Of a DNA stretch of 64,000 bases, positions 1-8,701 are shown piece after piece. Position 1 is the stretch's first letter, and the number at the start of each line of letters is the position of its first letter. The DNA lies in NCBI GenBank assembly GCA_039636795.1, contig CP143430.1, forward strand, positions 5,270,001 through 5,334,000. The letters are read 5' to 3'. The notes below the pieces were generated by a model, which was given only the letters and a program-made list of their open reading frames with translations, did no database searches and was not told where the DNA came from. Position numbers and translations under genes: made by a program. Source of the DNA: Micrococcaceae bacterium Sec5.1 (GTDB lineage: Bacteria; Actinomycetota; Actinomycetes; Actinomycetales; Micrococcaceae).

Positions 1-201
1 GAAATGGCCGAGGGCGCGCCGAATCATTGGCTGGCCTGGTTTGCCAGCGACCATGTAGATCGAACCGCCGCAACCGCCGTGGAAGTGGGCTCTTCGGCAT
101 TGGTCCCAGTCACAGACAGCCCCATGGGGCGGATGGCAATCCTGCAGGCGCCGCAGGGAGAAATCTTCGGCATCATCGACGCGCCCCGGACCAAGGATTA
201 A
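1..201 (+). CDS. VOC (glyoxalase-like) family protein, C-terminal part
   Basis: Open from the first base, so the start lies outside the window; 66 codons remain. The visible tail has the last strands of a vicinal-oxygen-chelate module: a DPxG-like 'DSPMGRMAILQAPQG' stretch followed by a short 'IFGI' strand, as in glyoxalase/bleomycin-resistance proteins. The substrate cannot be told from this fragment. The last codons (PRTKD, stop) lie in an 18-bp tandem repeat unit (185-201, repeated at 203-219), so the present stop may come from repeat expansion. The next gene is on the opposite strand. Confidence 0.7.
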   Translation, partial: EMAEGAPNHWLAWFASDHVDRTAATAVEVGSSALVPVTDSPMGRMAILQAPQGEIFGIIDAPRTKD

Positions 202-240
202 GCCCGGACCAAGGACTAAACCCGCACCAACAAGTAATCC
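185..240. repeat. Short 18-bp-period tandem repeat at the end of the VOC gene
   Basis: The unit CCCGGACCAAGGAYTAA occurs at 185-201 and 203-219, and a decayed third copy starts at 221. The first unit encodes the end of the VOC protein and its TAA stop, and the second repeats the same stop. It fills the gap before the end of the minus-strand paaX-like gene. Confidence 0.6.
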
Positions 241-251
241 TGGACCAACGG

Positions 252-1136
252 CTACGTCAGGACAGGGTCCAAGGCTTCGCTGATGACCTCATGGGCGTGT
301 GCCGCAGCGAGCGGCGCGGCGAGCCGGTGCACTGCCTGGAAGGTCCGGCGGACTTCCGGCCCATGCCACTCTGGCGGAAGGTAGTCCGACGGCAGGTTGG
401 GGTCCCGGTAAGGGAACTTGCGCCACAAGGTGAGCATCGGAATGTAGTAGCGGAAAGCGTCGCGCCGCACCTCGGCCGTGGAATCAGCCAGGGCCGCCTC
501 AGGGTCGGTGCCCACCAGGTCAATCCACTGCTGCTCTGCGCCCCGGTAGATCTCAAGGAACTCCGTGAACTGTTCATCGAGTTCCTTGAGATCCCACCAT
601 TCGGAGATCTTGGGCCGCATGGGGCCATCGAAAACATAGTCGCTGCGGAAGAGGTCCACGAACTCGATGAGCCCGCTGGCAGTGAGGCGTTCGCGAGCTT
701 GCTCCAGCTTGTGTGCTGGAGCAATCCATACACCGGAAGCCACGGACCCAAATCCCAGGCTGGACAAGGCGGACCTCAGCTGGTGCCGGCGGTTCCGCAT
801 CGATTCGGGCACGGAGAACACGGCGAGCACCCACGTATCCACGGGAGCTGGCTGTTCGGGGGCGAAGATCCGCCGATCACCTTCACGGAAGACGTCGCTC
901 ACCGATTCGGCAATCTTGTACTTGGCAATGCCGCCTTCGCGGACGCTCTTCAGGACACCCTTGGCCTTAAGCCTGGAAACGGACGACCTCACACCTGGCG
1001 CGTCATAGCCGAGCGTACCGAGCATCGAAACCAGCGCGGAGACCGGCAACGCATCACCGGCATTCCTGCCATAAAGACCGAAGATCGTGACCAGGAGTTG
1101 CTGATGGCGCACCGGGGGTGCCGGGACGGCGAACAT
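252..1136 (-). CDS. PaaX-family transcriptional regulator
   Basis: 294 aa, the normal length for PaaX regulators. The N-terminal region (about 10-75) is a winged helix-turn-helix ('LPVSALVSMLGTLGYDAPGVRSSVSRLKAKG' core). The middle and C-terminal part ('RRHQLRSALSSLGFG', 'VWIAP', 'WDLKELDEQF', 'RKFPYRDPNLP') carries the conserved blocks of the PaaX effector domain. PaaX proteins repress aromatic-acid operons and are released by aryl-CoA intermediates. Its place as last gene of an operon built around an aryl-CoA ligase fits an aryl-CoA-sensing repressor. It is separated from the thioesterase gene by 160 bp holding a strong inverted repeat, so it may also have its own promoter. Confidence 0.88.
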   Translation of the reverse strand: MFAVPAPPVRHQQLLVTIFGLYGRNAGDALPVSALVSMLGTLGYDAPGVRSSVSRLKAKGVLKSVREGGIAKYKIAESVSDVFREGDRRIFAPEQPAPVDTWVLAVFSVPESMRNRRHQLRSALSSLGFGSVASGVWIAPAHKLEQARERLTASGLIEFVDLFRSDYVFDGPMRPKISEWWDLKELDEQFTEFLEIYRGAEQQWIDLVGTDPEAALADSTAEVRRDAFRYYIPMLTLWRKFPYRDPNLPSDYLPPEWHGPEVRRTFQAVHRLAAPLAAAHAHEVISEALDPVLT

Positions 1137-1254
1137 TGAAGGACCCTCATTTCCGCGCCAGTTAAGGCGCCAGTCATGTTCATCATAGGTGCGGAACCAT
1201 CAATGGCCGGGAAGGGCGGACCCCGTCCTGCCGATGCTGAGGGCGGCCTTCCTC

Positions 1255-1311
1255 CGAGATGGCATTTAACCCCAATGCCAAGGCTCAACATTGGGGTTAT
1301 CTGCCATCTCG
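1255..1311. repeat. Large inverted repeat overlapping the thioesterase stop codon
   Basis: Arms at 1255-1277 and 1289-1311 are complementary over 23 nt with two mismatches, around an 11-nt loop. One arm runs into the last codons of the minus-strand thioesterase gene (…SRDGR, stop at 1297-1299). There is no U-tract, so it is a processing or partial termination structure, or a mobile palindrome, rather than a classical terminator. It lies between the thioesterase and paaX genes, which share a strand. Confidence 0.7.
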
Positions 1312-1776
1312 CGACGCTATTCGGTGGCACCGCACAGCGCGGACAAAATGTTCCGGCCAAGGCTGCGCGGCGGTGTTGCCGTTGGGGACGTGGACCGTGG
1401 TGACCGTCCCGAACGCGGCCACCTCGCTGCCGTCCGACGACGCACCCTGGTGAGTGGCGCCGTCGGACGTTCCGCCAGCATCTTCACGCGAGTGGCCGCG
1501 GACCTCGAAGGCCATGGTCAGCGAGGTCCGGCCGAGCGCGTGGATTTTCACCGTGGCGGTGACGCGCTGGCCGAACCAGAGCTTGGCCTTGTAGTTGATC
1601 ACCTGTTGGACGCGGGGAGCGTTGGGGAAGTAGTCCGGCAGCTCCAGGGAGCGAAACAGCTCTGCTTCGGCGGCTTCCACCCACCTGAGGATCGCCGAGT
1701 TGTGTTGGTGGCCGGAGGCGTCGGTGTCCACCCACTCAACCGTCCGCTGAACACTCGCTTCAGGAAACGCGTCCAT
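1297..1776 (-). CDS. Acyl-CoA thioesterase, 4-hydroxybenzoyl-CoA (hotdog) type
   Basis: 159 aa hotdog-fold thioesterase. Near the N-terminus it has the family signature 'WVDTDASGHQHNSAILRW', with the Asp that serves as catalytic residue in 4-hydroxybenzoyl-CoA thioesterases and the following GH. A central insertion rich in G, S and D (around 100-120) looks like a variable loop. The start is ATG with AGGAG overlapping the stop of the upstream permease gene, so the two are translationally linked. In context it would hydrolyse an aryl-CoA or ring-cleavage CoA ester; this is the second thioesterase of the operon. The C-terminus is encoded by one arm of a large inverted repeat. Confidence 0.8.
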   Translation of the reverse strand: MDAFPEASVQRTVEWVDTDASGHQHNSAILRWVEAAEAELFRSLELPDYFPNAPRVQQVINYKAKLWFGQRVTATVKIHALGRTSLTMAFEVRGHSREDAGGTSDGATHQGASSDGSEVAAFGTVTTVHVPNGNTAAQPWPEHFVRAVRCHRIASRDGR

Positions 1777-1783
1777 GATTCTC

Positions 1784-3175
1784 CTAGCGGGTGCTGACTA
1801 CCGCGGTCTCGTCGTCCGGATCCGCGACGTCGGCTCCCGCGCTGGGCGCAACAAATGTCACCTCGGGTTGCGGCTTCGGAATCATTGCGACGGCGGCTGC
1901 TGCCACCACTGCGATGCCCGCGAAGATCGCGAAGTTGGCCTCGAACGGCAGCTTGGAACCTGCAATCCAACCGCCGATCAGTGGCCCGGAGATCGCGCCC
2001 AGACGGGCGAAGCTGAGAGCCCAACCCGTGGCGGTGCCGCGCACCTTGGCCGGGTAGTAATCGGCTATGTAGCCCGTGAGGACCAGCGACGTTGAGATGG
2101 AACCGACGCCTGCGAAGGCCACGAAGAGCAGGTTGACCACCATGGTGTTGGGGAAGACGAGGAGCATGATGCCCAGGCCACCCAGGATGTAGAACACCAC
2201 CAGGATGAGCTTCTTGCCATACTTGTCTGCCGCACGGCCCAGGAGCAGACCGCCGATCGCGGAGGCAAGGCTGAAGACCAAAAGGAACGTCAGGGACGAG
2301 CCGAGATCGTAGCCGGCCTTCTTCATGATGCTCGGCAGCCATGTGTTGAGCCCGTAGACGAGCACCAGGCCGCAGAACAACGAAACCCAGAAGAACACCG
2401 TGGAGCGCAGGTACTTCCTTGAGAACATCGTGGTGATGGTTTTCCACCACGGATCGGCGGCGTGTGAGGCGGCCTGGGAACCGGACTGTGCTACCGGCGC
2501 CACCGGCTGGTAGTCGACGATCTCCAGCTTGGCAGCCAAGGCCTTTGCCTCCGTGTTACGTCCCTTGGACTCGAGGTACTCCAACGATTCCGGGAGGAAT
2601 TTCCAAATGATGGGCAGCAGGACAATCGGCGCGGCACCAATAGCGATGACCGCCCGCCAGCCACCAACCGGCAGCACGAACATCGCAGCAAGCGCGGCCG
2701 CAACGATGCCCAGCGAGTAGCCCGAATACATGAGGCCGTAGTTGTAGGAACGCCTATTGGGAGCTGAGTACTCGATTGTCAGGGCTGCCGCCACGGGGAT
2801 GACGCCGCCCATGCCTAGTCCCCCAATGAGGCGGAAGATGCCAAACAGCTCGGGCGTGGGAGCCCAGGCCGCACCTGCCTGAGTGATCGTGAAGATGACC
2901 ATGGAAGCCAACAGCATCTTCTTACGGCCTACGAGGTCGCTGAGAGTCCCGATGAACAGGGCTCCAATAAGCATGCCGATCAAGGCATATGATCCCAGCC
3001 CACCCAGGGCAAGCGGGCTGAGGTTCCATTGCTTGTACTCGGCCAGCGCCGGAAGCACTGCCCCCAGAACACCGACGTCGTAACCCTCAGCGAGGATGGC
3101 GAGCCAGCAACAAAACAACACCAAGCCGGTGGTGCGCTTGGGCACGTTCCAGTCATTAACCGGTTCGGCGGCCAT
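1784..3175 (-). CDS. MFS transporter, aromatic acid:H+ symporter (AAHS) family
   Basis: 463 aa with about twelve membrane segments. The start was set at the ATG two bases after the stop of the monooxygenase gene; the frame stays open further upstream but that stretch is antisense to the monooxygenase. AAHS marks are present: an acidic first helix ('LAEGYDVGVLG'), the loop 2-3 motif 'GTLSDLVGRKK', and the loop 8-9 copy 'GRAADKYGKK'. AAHS permeases (PcaK, BenK, GenK) import benzoate-type acids with protons. The position inside the aryl-CoA operon makes it the likely uptake system for the operon's substrate (anthranilate, salicylate or a similar acid). The exact substrate cannot be read from sequence. 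Confidence 0.9.
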   Translation of the reverse strand: MAAEPVNDWNVPKRTTGLVLFCCWLAILAEGYDVGVLGAVLPALAEYKQWNLSPLALGGLGSYALIGMLIGALFIGTLSDLVGRKKMLLASMVIFTITQAGAAWAPTPELFGIFRLIGGLGMGGVIPVAAALTIEYSAPNRRSYNYGLMYSGYSLGIVAAALAAMFVLPVGGWRAVIAIGAAPIVLLPIIWKFLPESLEYLESKGRNTEAKALAAKLEIVDYQPVAPVAQSGSQAASHAADPWWKTITTMFSRKYLRSTVFFWVSLFCGLVLVYGLNTWLPSIMKKAGYDLGSSLTFLLVFSLASAIGGLLLGRAADKYGKKLILVVFYILGGLGIMLLVFPNTMVVNLLFVAFAGVGSISTSLVLTGYIADYYPAKVRGTATGWALSFARLGAISGPLIGGWIAGSKLPFEANFAIFAGIAVVAAAAVAMIPKPQPEVTFVAPSAGADVADPDDETAVVSTR

Positions 3176-3177
3176 GG

Positions 3178-5568
3178 CTACTTCACCAACGCAGATGCAG
3201 TGGCGGACGCGGGTGTCCAGCGGAGGTGGGTGGTGGTTTCTTCGGTGTCGGGTTCCTTGAGGAGGGACAGGCGGGGGCGGACGGCGTCGGTGCGGGCGCT
3301 TGGGGGTTTGCGGCGGCCGGCGCGGAATTGCGGGATCCATTGTGCGCCGGGGCCGTAGTATTCCTGTTCCGCGGCGGCGTGCAAAGTCCATTGCGGATCG
3401 TAAAGGTGTGTACGGCCCAGGGCGATCAGGTCGGCCCGGCCTGCGAGGAGGATGGAGTTCACGTCGTCGTAGCTGGAAATAGCGCCGACGGCGATCACGG
3501 CCACGCCTGCCGGAGCGGCCACTTCCTGGCGGATGCGGTCCGCGAACGGCGTCTGGTAGCTGCGGCCGAATGCGGGCTTCTCCTCCTTGGCGACCTGGCC
3601 GGTGGAAACGTCCAGGCCGGCGGCGCCGTGCTCCACAAACGCCTTGGCAATCTCGATCGAGTCGTCGGAGGTGTTGCCGCCTTCGATCCAGTCCGTCGCG
3701 GAGATACGCACTGTGATCGGCTTGTTGGCAGGCCAAGCCGCGCGGACGGCGTCGAATACTTCCAGCGGGAACCGCAGCCGGTTCTCCAGGTTGCCACCGT
3801 ATTCGTCGGTGCGCTTGTTGGAAACCGGAGAGAGGAAGGAGGACAGCAGGTAGCCGTGGGCGGCGTGGATTTCCAGGAGGTCAAAGCCTGCCTCATCCGC
3901 CCGGACCGCGGAAGCCACGAACTCCGCCTTGATGGCATCCATCCCTGCGCGATCCAGCTCCACGGGGGTCTGGTTTTCGTTGCTGTACGGCAGTGCAGAA
4001 GGCCCGACGGCGGTCCAGTTGCCCGATTCGAGGGGCTGGTCGATGCCTTCCCACATGAGCTTGGTGGAGCCCTTGCGGCCTGAGTGGCCCAGCTGCGCGC
4101 CGATCTTGGCGGTGGAGCGGGCGTGGACAAAGTCCACGATTTCCTTCCAGCTGTCCCGTTGTTCGTCCGTGTACAGGCCGCTGCAGCCGGGGGTGATGCG
4201 CCCCGTTTCGGACACGCAGACCATTTCGGTCATGACCAGGCCCGCGCCGCCGAGGGCTTTGGAGCCGAGGTGGACTTTGTGGAAGTCTCCCGGGATGCCA
4301 TCGGTGGCGGAGTACATGTCCATCGGGGAGACGATGATGCGGTTCTTCAACTCCAGTTCCCCGATGCGGAAGGGCTGGAACATCGCCGGCGCGACCTGGG
4401 CCAGGCCCTGGGATTCGGCGAAGTTCCGGTCCACGGTGTGGGCGAATTCGGGATCGCGGAGGCGCAGGTTTTCCTGAGTGATGCGGCGGCTGCGGGTGAG
4501 CAGGTTGAACGCGAACTGGGTGGGGTCCTGATCCTTGTACTGGCCGATCCGTTCAAACCATTCCAGCGATGCCTGCGCGGCGCGTTGCGTGGAGGCGACG
4601 ACGGGACGCCGCTCAGCCTCGTACGCGGCCAAGGCGGAATCCACGTCCCGGTGCTCGTGCAGGCATGCAGCCAGAGCAAGGGAGTCTTCCATGGCCAGTT
4701 TCGTGCCCGAGCCGATGGAGAAGTGCGCGGTGTGGGCGGCGTCGCCGAGCAGGACAACGTTGCCCTTGCGCCAGCTCTGGTTGCGGACCGTGGTGAAGTT
4801 GATCCACTTGGAGTTGTTGGTGAGGACCTCGTAGCCGTTCAGTTCTTCCGCGAAGATTTCACGGATTTTGGCAACGGCCTTCTCGTCGGAGACCCCGGGC
4901 GGGAAGACATCGTTGGCGGTCTCGTCGAAGCCGGCGGCCTGCCACACTTCCTGGTGCATTTCCACGATGAACGTCGAACCCTCATCGGAGTACGGGTAGC
5001 CGTGGATCTGCATGACACCCCACTCAGTTTCCTTCACAAAGAACTTGAAGGCCTCGAATACCTGGTCCGTGCCGAGCCACATGAACTTGTTGGTCCGCGG
5101 GTCCAGGTCCGGGCCAAACGCGTCGGCGTACTTCGCACGGATCTGGGAGTTCACACCATCAGCGGCGAGCACCAGATCGTGGTTTGCTTCGAGTTCCTCA
5201 ATGGCAGGCGCCATGGTGCTGAACCGGACGTCGACGTTCAGTTCCAGGCAGCGGCGCTGCAGCAGTTCCAACAGTTCCTTGCGGCTCATCGCCGCGAACC
5301 CCTGCCCGCCGACGGTGATCATCTGATCGCGGAAGTGGATGTCGATATCAGACCAGCGCGCGAACCGGCGGCTCATGTATTCGGCCACCACGGGATCGGC
5401 GTTGCCGATGCCGCCGAGGGTCTCATCGGAAAACACGACGCCGAAGCCGAAGGTGTCGCTGGCAGCGTTGCGTTCCCAGAGGGTGATGTCGTGCGACGGG
5501 TCCAGCTGCTTCATCAGTGCTGCGAAGTACAGGCCGCCCGGGCCGCCTCCAACAATTGCGATCTTCAT
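3178..5568 (-). CDS. Bifunctional aryl-CoA monooxygenase / old-yellow-enzyme reductase (salicylyl-CoA 5-hydroxylase or 2-aminobenzoyl-CoA monooxygenase/reductase type)
   Basis: 796 aa two-domain flavoprotein. Residues 1 to about 390 are a class A FAD monooxygenase: the dinucleotide motif 'IVGGGPGGLY' near residue 6 and the second FAD motif 'GDAAHTAHF' near residue 275. From about residue 396 an old-yellow-enzyme (NADH:flavin oxidoreductase) TIM barrel follows ('FRIGELELKNRIIVSPM', 'GAQLGHSGRKG', 'EIHAAHGYLLSSF'). This architecture is known for 2-aminobenzoyl-CoA monooxygenase/reductase of Azoarcus and for proteins named salicylyl-CoA 5-hydroxylase. It would hydroxylate the ring at C5 and, in the anthraniloyl case, also reduce it. 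The chosen ATG (MKIAIVG) has AAGGAG seven bases upstream; another ATG two codons earlier overlaps that site. The ligase gene ends 14 bp upstream. Confidence 0.9.
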   Translation of the reverse strand: MKIAIVGGGPGGLYFAALMKQLDPSHDITLWERNAASDTFGFGVVFSDETLGGIGNADPVVAEYMSRRFARWSDIDIHFRDQMITVGGQGFAAMSRKELLELLQRRCLELNVDVRFSTMAPAIEELEANHDLVLAADGVNSQIRAKYADAFGPDLDPRTNKFMWLGTDQVFEAFKFFVKETEWGVMQIHGYPYSDEGSTFIVEMHQEVWQAAGFDETANDVFPPGVSDEKAVAKIREIFAEELNGYEVLTNNSKWINFTTVRNQSWRKGNVVLLGDAAHTAHFSIGSGTKLAMEDSLALAACLHEHRDVDSALAAYEAERRPVVASTQRAAQASLEWFERIGQYKDQDPTQFAFNLLTRSRRITQENLRLRDPEFAHTVDRNFAESQGLAQVAPAMFQPFRIGELELKNRIIVSPMDMYSATDGIPGDFHKVHLGSKALGGAGLVMTEMVCVSETGRITPGCSGLYTDEQRDSWKEIVDFVHARSTAKIGAQLGHSGRKGSTKLMWEGIDQPLESGNWTAVGPSALPYSNENQTPVELDRAGMDAIKAEFVASAVRADEAGFDLLEIHAAHGYLLSSFLSPVSNKRTDEYGGNLENRLRFPLEVFDAVRAAWPANKPITVRISATDWIEGGNTSDDSIEIAKAFVEHGAAGLDVSTGQVAKEEKPAFGRSYQTPFADRIRQEVAAPAGVAVIAVGAISSYDDVNSILLAGRADLIALGRTHLYDPQWTLHAAAEQEYYGPGAQWIPQFRAGRRKPPSARTDAVRPRLSLLKEPDTEETTTHLRWTPASATASALVK

Positions 5569-5582
5569 GCTCATGCTCCTTC

Positions 5583-7262
5583 TCAAGCCTGGCTCTGGCC
5601 GGCAGGGGTAAGTTGTTGGGTTTCTGCTTCGCCTGTGGCGCTCTCCTGGCGGAGGCCATCGCGGAGCTTGAAGTGCTGGAGTTTTCCGCTCGGATTGCGG
5701 GGCAACTCGGTGACGAAGCGGACATCGCGCGGGTACTTGTACGGGGCGATGGTCTGCTTCACGAAGTCCTGGATTTCCTTGCGCTTCGCAGCGTCGCCAG
5801 TGACGCCCTCACGCAGGACGATAAACGCGCAAACTATGCTCCCGCGCTCAGGATCAGGCCGGCCGATCACCGCGTTCTCCACCACGTCCGGGTGCTGGTC
5901 GATGGCGGTTTCCACCTCGGGCGCGCCGATGTTGTAGCCGGAGGACACGATCATGTTGTCCGAGCGGGCCTGGTACGTGAAGTAGCCGTCTTCATCCATG
6001 GAGAACGTATCGCCCGTGACGTTCCAGCCCTTCACCACGTAGTTCTTTTGGCGTACGTCGTCGAGGTAACGGCAACCCGTGGGCCCAATCACGGCCAGCC
6101 GGCCGGACTGGCCTGGGCCCAGCTCGTTCCCGTCCTGATCAAGAATGGTTGCGCGGAAGCCCGGCACAGCCTTCCCGGTGGTACCTGGACGGATGTCGTC
6201 TCCGGCCGCGGAAATGAACACGTGAAGCAACTCCGTGGCGCCGATTCCATTGACCAGCCTCAGGCCCGTCACTTCACGGACCGCTTCCCACGTCTCCTTG
6301 GACAGGTGCTCACCCGCCGAGACAGCAACGCGGAGGCCACGGAGCAAGTCACCGCGCTTTTCCTTCAGGATCGCCCGATAGGCAGTGGGGGCTGTGAAGA
6401 GGATGGTGGCTCCAGCAGCCGAAGCGTGCTCGGCCAGTTCCACAGGCCCGGCCTTCTCGGTCAGGAGCGACGATGCGCCAAACCGCAGCGGGAAGATCAC
6501 CAGTCCGCCGAGCCCGAAGGTGAAGGCAAGCGGAGGAGAGCCGGCGAAGACATCATCAGCCGTGGGCTGCAGGATGTAGCGGGCAAACGTGTCCGCATTC
6601 GCCAGGACATCACGGTGGAAGTGCATGGTCACCTTGGGCACACCGGTGGTCCCGGACGTTGGACCCAGCAGGGCTACGTCGTCTGCAGACGTGTCCATAG
6701 CCGTGAACTCCCCGCTCTTGGCCGTGCAGCGTTGGGTGAGGTCGCCGTCGTCGGGTCCTCCATAGCTCAGGACGGTGACGTCCTCGCCTGCCGCCGTCGC
6801 GAGTTCGTCCACGAAGCGGTGATCGGAAATCGCGACCACGGGCTTGGTGAGCTGGATCAGTGTGGCCACTTCGCTGGAACGCAGCATGGGCATCGTAGTA
6901 ACTACTACCGCGCCCGCCTTGAGCACACCCAGCCAAGCGGCAACCAGCCATGGATTGTTGGGGCCGCGGAGCAGCACACGGTTTCCGGGCTCTACTCCGA
7001 GGTCTTCGGTAAGGACCTGGGCAACCTGGTTGGAGTGCAGCTGCAGCTGTCCATAAGACCAGACTGTGCCATCCGGAGTACGGAGCGCGGGACGGTCCGG
7101 GCCGAACGTCTCGACGGCGTTGTCGATCAGCACGGCGGCAGCGTTCAGCCGCTCCGGGTAGTGGAGTTCGGGCAGGGTAAATTCGAGCGCCGGCCAGGTG
7201 TTGGCGGGCGGCAGGTGGTCGCGGGTGAACGTGTCCACGTGGGCCGATGGCGTCATGCTCAT
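5583..7262 (-). CDS. Benzoate/anthranilate-CoA ligase (AMP-binding, ANL superfamily)
   Basis: 559 aa acyl-adenylate-forming ligase of the benzoate-CoA ligase group. The P-loop is 'GPTSGTTGVPK' near residue 200, the A5 region is 'NGIGATELLHVF', and the C-terminal hinge and lysine motif are 'ARSDNMIVSSGYNIG' and 'PRNPSGKLQ', with the last Lys catalytic for adenylation. The start has GAAAGGAAC seven bases upstream. It would activate an aromatic acid to its CoA thioester, the first step of the operon's pathway. The fused monooxygenase/reductase just downstream acts on such CoA esters. Anthranilate or salicylate are the best candidates; benzoate is less likely because no box (epoxidase) genes are present. 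Confidence 0.88.
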   Translation of the reverse strand: MSMTPSAHVDTFTRDHLPPANTWPALEFTLPELHYPERLNAAAVLIDNAVETFGPDRPALRTPDGTVWSYGQLQLHSNQVAQVLTEDLGVEPGNRVLLRGPNNPWLVAAWLGVLKAGAVVVTTMPMLRSSEVATLIQLTKPVVAISDHRFVDELATAAGEDVTVLSYGGPDDGDLTQRCTAKSGEFTAMDTSADDVALLGPTSGTTGVPKVTMHFHRDVLANADTFARYILQPTADDVFAGSPPLAFTFGLGGLVIFPLRFGASSLLTEKAGPVELAEHASAAGATILFTAPTAYRAILKEKRGDLLRGLRVAVSAGEHLSKETWEAVREVTGLRLVNGIGATELLHVFISAAGDDIRPGTTGKAVPGFRATILDQDGNELGPGQSGRLAVIGPTGCRYLDDVRQKNYVVKGWNVTGDTFSMDEDGYFTYQARSDNMIVSSGYNIGAPEVETAIDQHPDVVENAVIGRPDPERGSIVCAFIVLREGVTGDAAKRKEIQDFVKQTIAPYKYPRDVRFVTELPRNPSGKLQHFKLRDGLRQESATGEAETQQLTPAGQSQA

Positions 7263-7321
7263 GGCCGTTCCTTTCAGTGGTGCGTCAGTGAAGCTGGGGA
7301 TGGTGGTGGGGGTAAAGCTGT

Positions 7322-8188
7322 TCAGGCGCGGATCATGCCTTCTTGGGCGACTGTGGCGAGGAGCCTTCCTTGCCGGTCGAAGAAGCGGCCCATGGCCAGG
7401 CCCCTGTTGCTCTGGCCTGATATGGCCTCTTGTGCATAGAGGACCCAGTCGTCGGCGCGGCCATTGCGGTGGAACCACATTGAGTGGTCAAGGCTTGCGG
7501 TGGCGAGGCCGGGAGTGGACCAGTTGAGTCCGTTGACCCGGAGTAGCGGCTCCAGGATGGTGTAGTCGCAAACGTAGGCAAGGGCAGTGCGGTGGAGGTT
7601 GGCGTCGTCGGGGAGGCTGTCGAAAGCCTTGACCCAAATTGCCTGCTGCGGCATGGATCCACCCTCAAGCTCGATGTATACCGGTCCCGGAATATGCCGC
7701 ATGTCGAAACTACGGCCTGTAGACCAATAGTCTGCGGCTGGGCCTTCAGTGCCGTCCAGTGCTTCCGCTGCGGAGCGCAGGGATTCAGGCTCGACGGCGG
7801 CAGGAGCCTCCGGCTGGAAGTCCGGGCCATCTTCGGGAACCTGGAACGAACCCATCGCGGCATATACAGGCTTGCCGTTCTGGAAACCACGGACATTGCG
7901 GGTGGAGTAGCCCCGGCCGTCACGCAAGCGCTCCACTTCATAGCGAACATGGGCACCGATGTCCACGGGCCGCATGAAGTAGCTGTGCATCGAGTGGAGC
8001 TGCCTGTCGGCCTCCACTGAAAGCATCATGGCGGCTGCAGCTTGGGCCACCATGTCTCCGCCATAGGCTTTTGGCCACGGAACGTATTGGGTGGTGGCTT
8101 CGTAGGCTTCGTCAAAAACCTCCGCTTCAACGGCTGTCATCTCCACAGCCCTAAGGAAGGTCTCCGAGGTCAAGGTTCCAGTGATCAT
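7322..8188 (-). CDS. Acyl-CoA thioesterase II (TesB family)
   Basis: 288 aa double-hotdog thioesterase, the usual TesB length. The family's C-terminal block is intact: 'SLDHSMWFHR', 'DDWVLYAQEA', 'GLAMGRFFDRQGRL' and 'VAQEGMIR', including the Asp and Gln that with Ser/Thr form the E. coli TesB active site. The start is the ATG five bases after the cupin stop; upstream codons in frame are antisense to the cupin gene and were dropped. In this operon it probably releases the free hydroxylated aromatic acid (gentisate or 5-hydroxyanthranilate type) from CoA, so that the next enzymes can cleave the ring. Confidence 0.88.
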   Translation of the reverse strand: MITGTLTSETFLRAVEMTAVEAEVFDEAYEATTQYVPWPKAYGGDMVAQAAAAMMLSVEADRQLHSMHSYFMRPVDIGAHVRYEVERLRDGRGYSTRNVRGFQNGKPVYAAMGSFQVPEDGPDFQPEAPAAVEPESLRSAAEALDGTEGPAADYWSTGRSFDMRHIPGPVYIELEGGSMPQQAIWVKAFDSLPDDANLHRTALAYVCDYTILEPLLRVNGLNWSTPGLATASLDHSMWFHRNGRADDWVLYAQEAISGQSNRGLAMGRFFDRQGRLLATVAQEGMIRA

Positions 8189-8193
8189 GGTGG

Positions 8194-8676
8194 TTATGCC
8201 CGGCGGTAGTCGGCGAGGGTTTCGTCCGGGACGTCGTCGAGGTTGACCACGAGGTTCTCCGGGGTGCGGGCTGTGAGCCACACGAGTTCTTCGGTGACGG
8301 ACATGTTTGCTTCAACGTGCGGCATGAACGGCGGAACGAAGACCCAGTCGCCGGCCTTCATGTCCAGGAACTCTGAGTAGTTTTCGCCGAAGTAGATGCG
8401 GCCGTGGCCACGAAGAACGTAGCCGCCGGTTTCGGCTTCACCGTGGTGGTGCGGCAGGGAACGGTAGCCGGGGGTGTTGGAAACCTGGCCGAACCAGATC
8501 TTGGTTGCCGGGGTGTGCTGGATGCTTACTCCGGAGACGCGGATGCAATCCCCGGACTGGGCGGTGTTGGTGTCTTCTTCGCCTGCGCGGGTCACGACGG
8601 GGACAACCTTGCCGTCAGCGCCGGCGTAGATGGAGTTGTCGCCTTCCAGGCGGTAATCGGTGGTGGTCTGGCTCAT
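8194..8676 (-). CDS. Small single-domain cupin protein, candidate ring-cleavage dioxygenase
   Basis: 160 aa with one complete cupin barrel. Motif 1 reads 'GYRSLPHHHGEAETGGYVL', giving His-His-Glu metal ligands, and motif 2 reads 'GDWVFVPPFMPHVEAN', giving the fourth His. Gentisate and salicylate dioxygenases are bicupins of about 350 aa, so this is not a normal member of that family. A single-cupin metal dioxygenase or isomerase acting on the hydroxylated product is the best guess from position between the FAH-family hydrolase and thioesterase genes. RBS GGAGAAC precedes the ATG. Confidence 0.75.
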   Translation of the reverse strand: MSQTTTDYRLEGDNSIYAGADGKVVPVVTRAGEEDTNTAQSGDCIRVSGVSIQHTPATKIWFGQVSNTPGYRSLPHHHGEAETGGYVLRGHGRIYFGENYSEFLDMKAGDWVFVPPFMPHVEANMSVTEELVWLTARTPENLVVNLDDVPDETLADYRRA

Positions 8677-8701
8677 GGGGTTCTCCTTTTGGCGGTGGGT
8701 T

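Noticed and set aside
4084..7439. Very long open frames on the plus strand opposite the monooxygenase and ligase genes
   Set aside because: High G+C keeps antisense frames open. The translated products lack family motifs and proper ribosome sites, while the minus strand encodes clear enzymes.
8194..8676. Cupin as gentisate 1,2-dioxygenase
   Set aside because: Gentisate dioxygenases are bicupins of about 350 aa; this protein has one barrel and 160 aa. Kept as an unspecified cupin.
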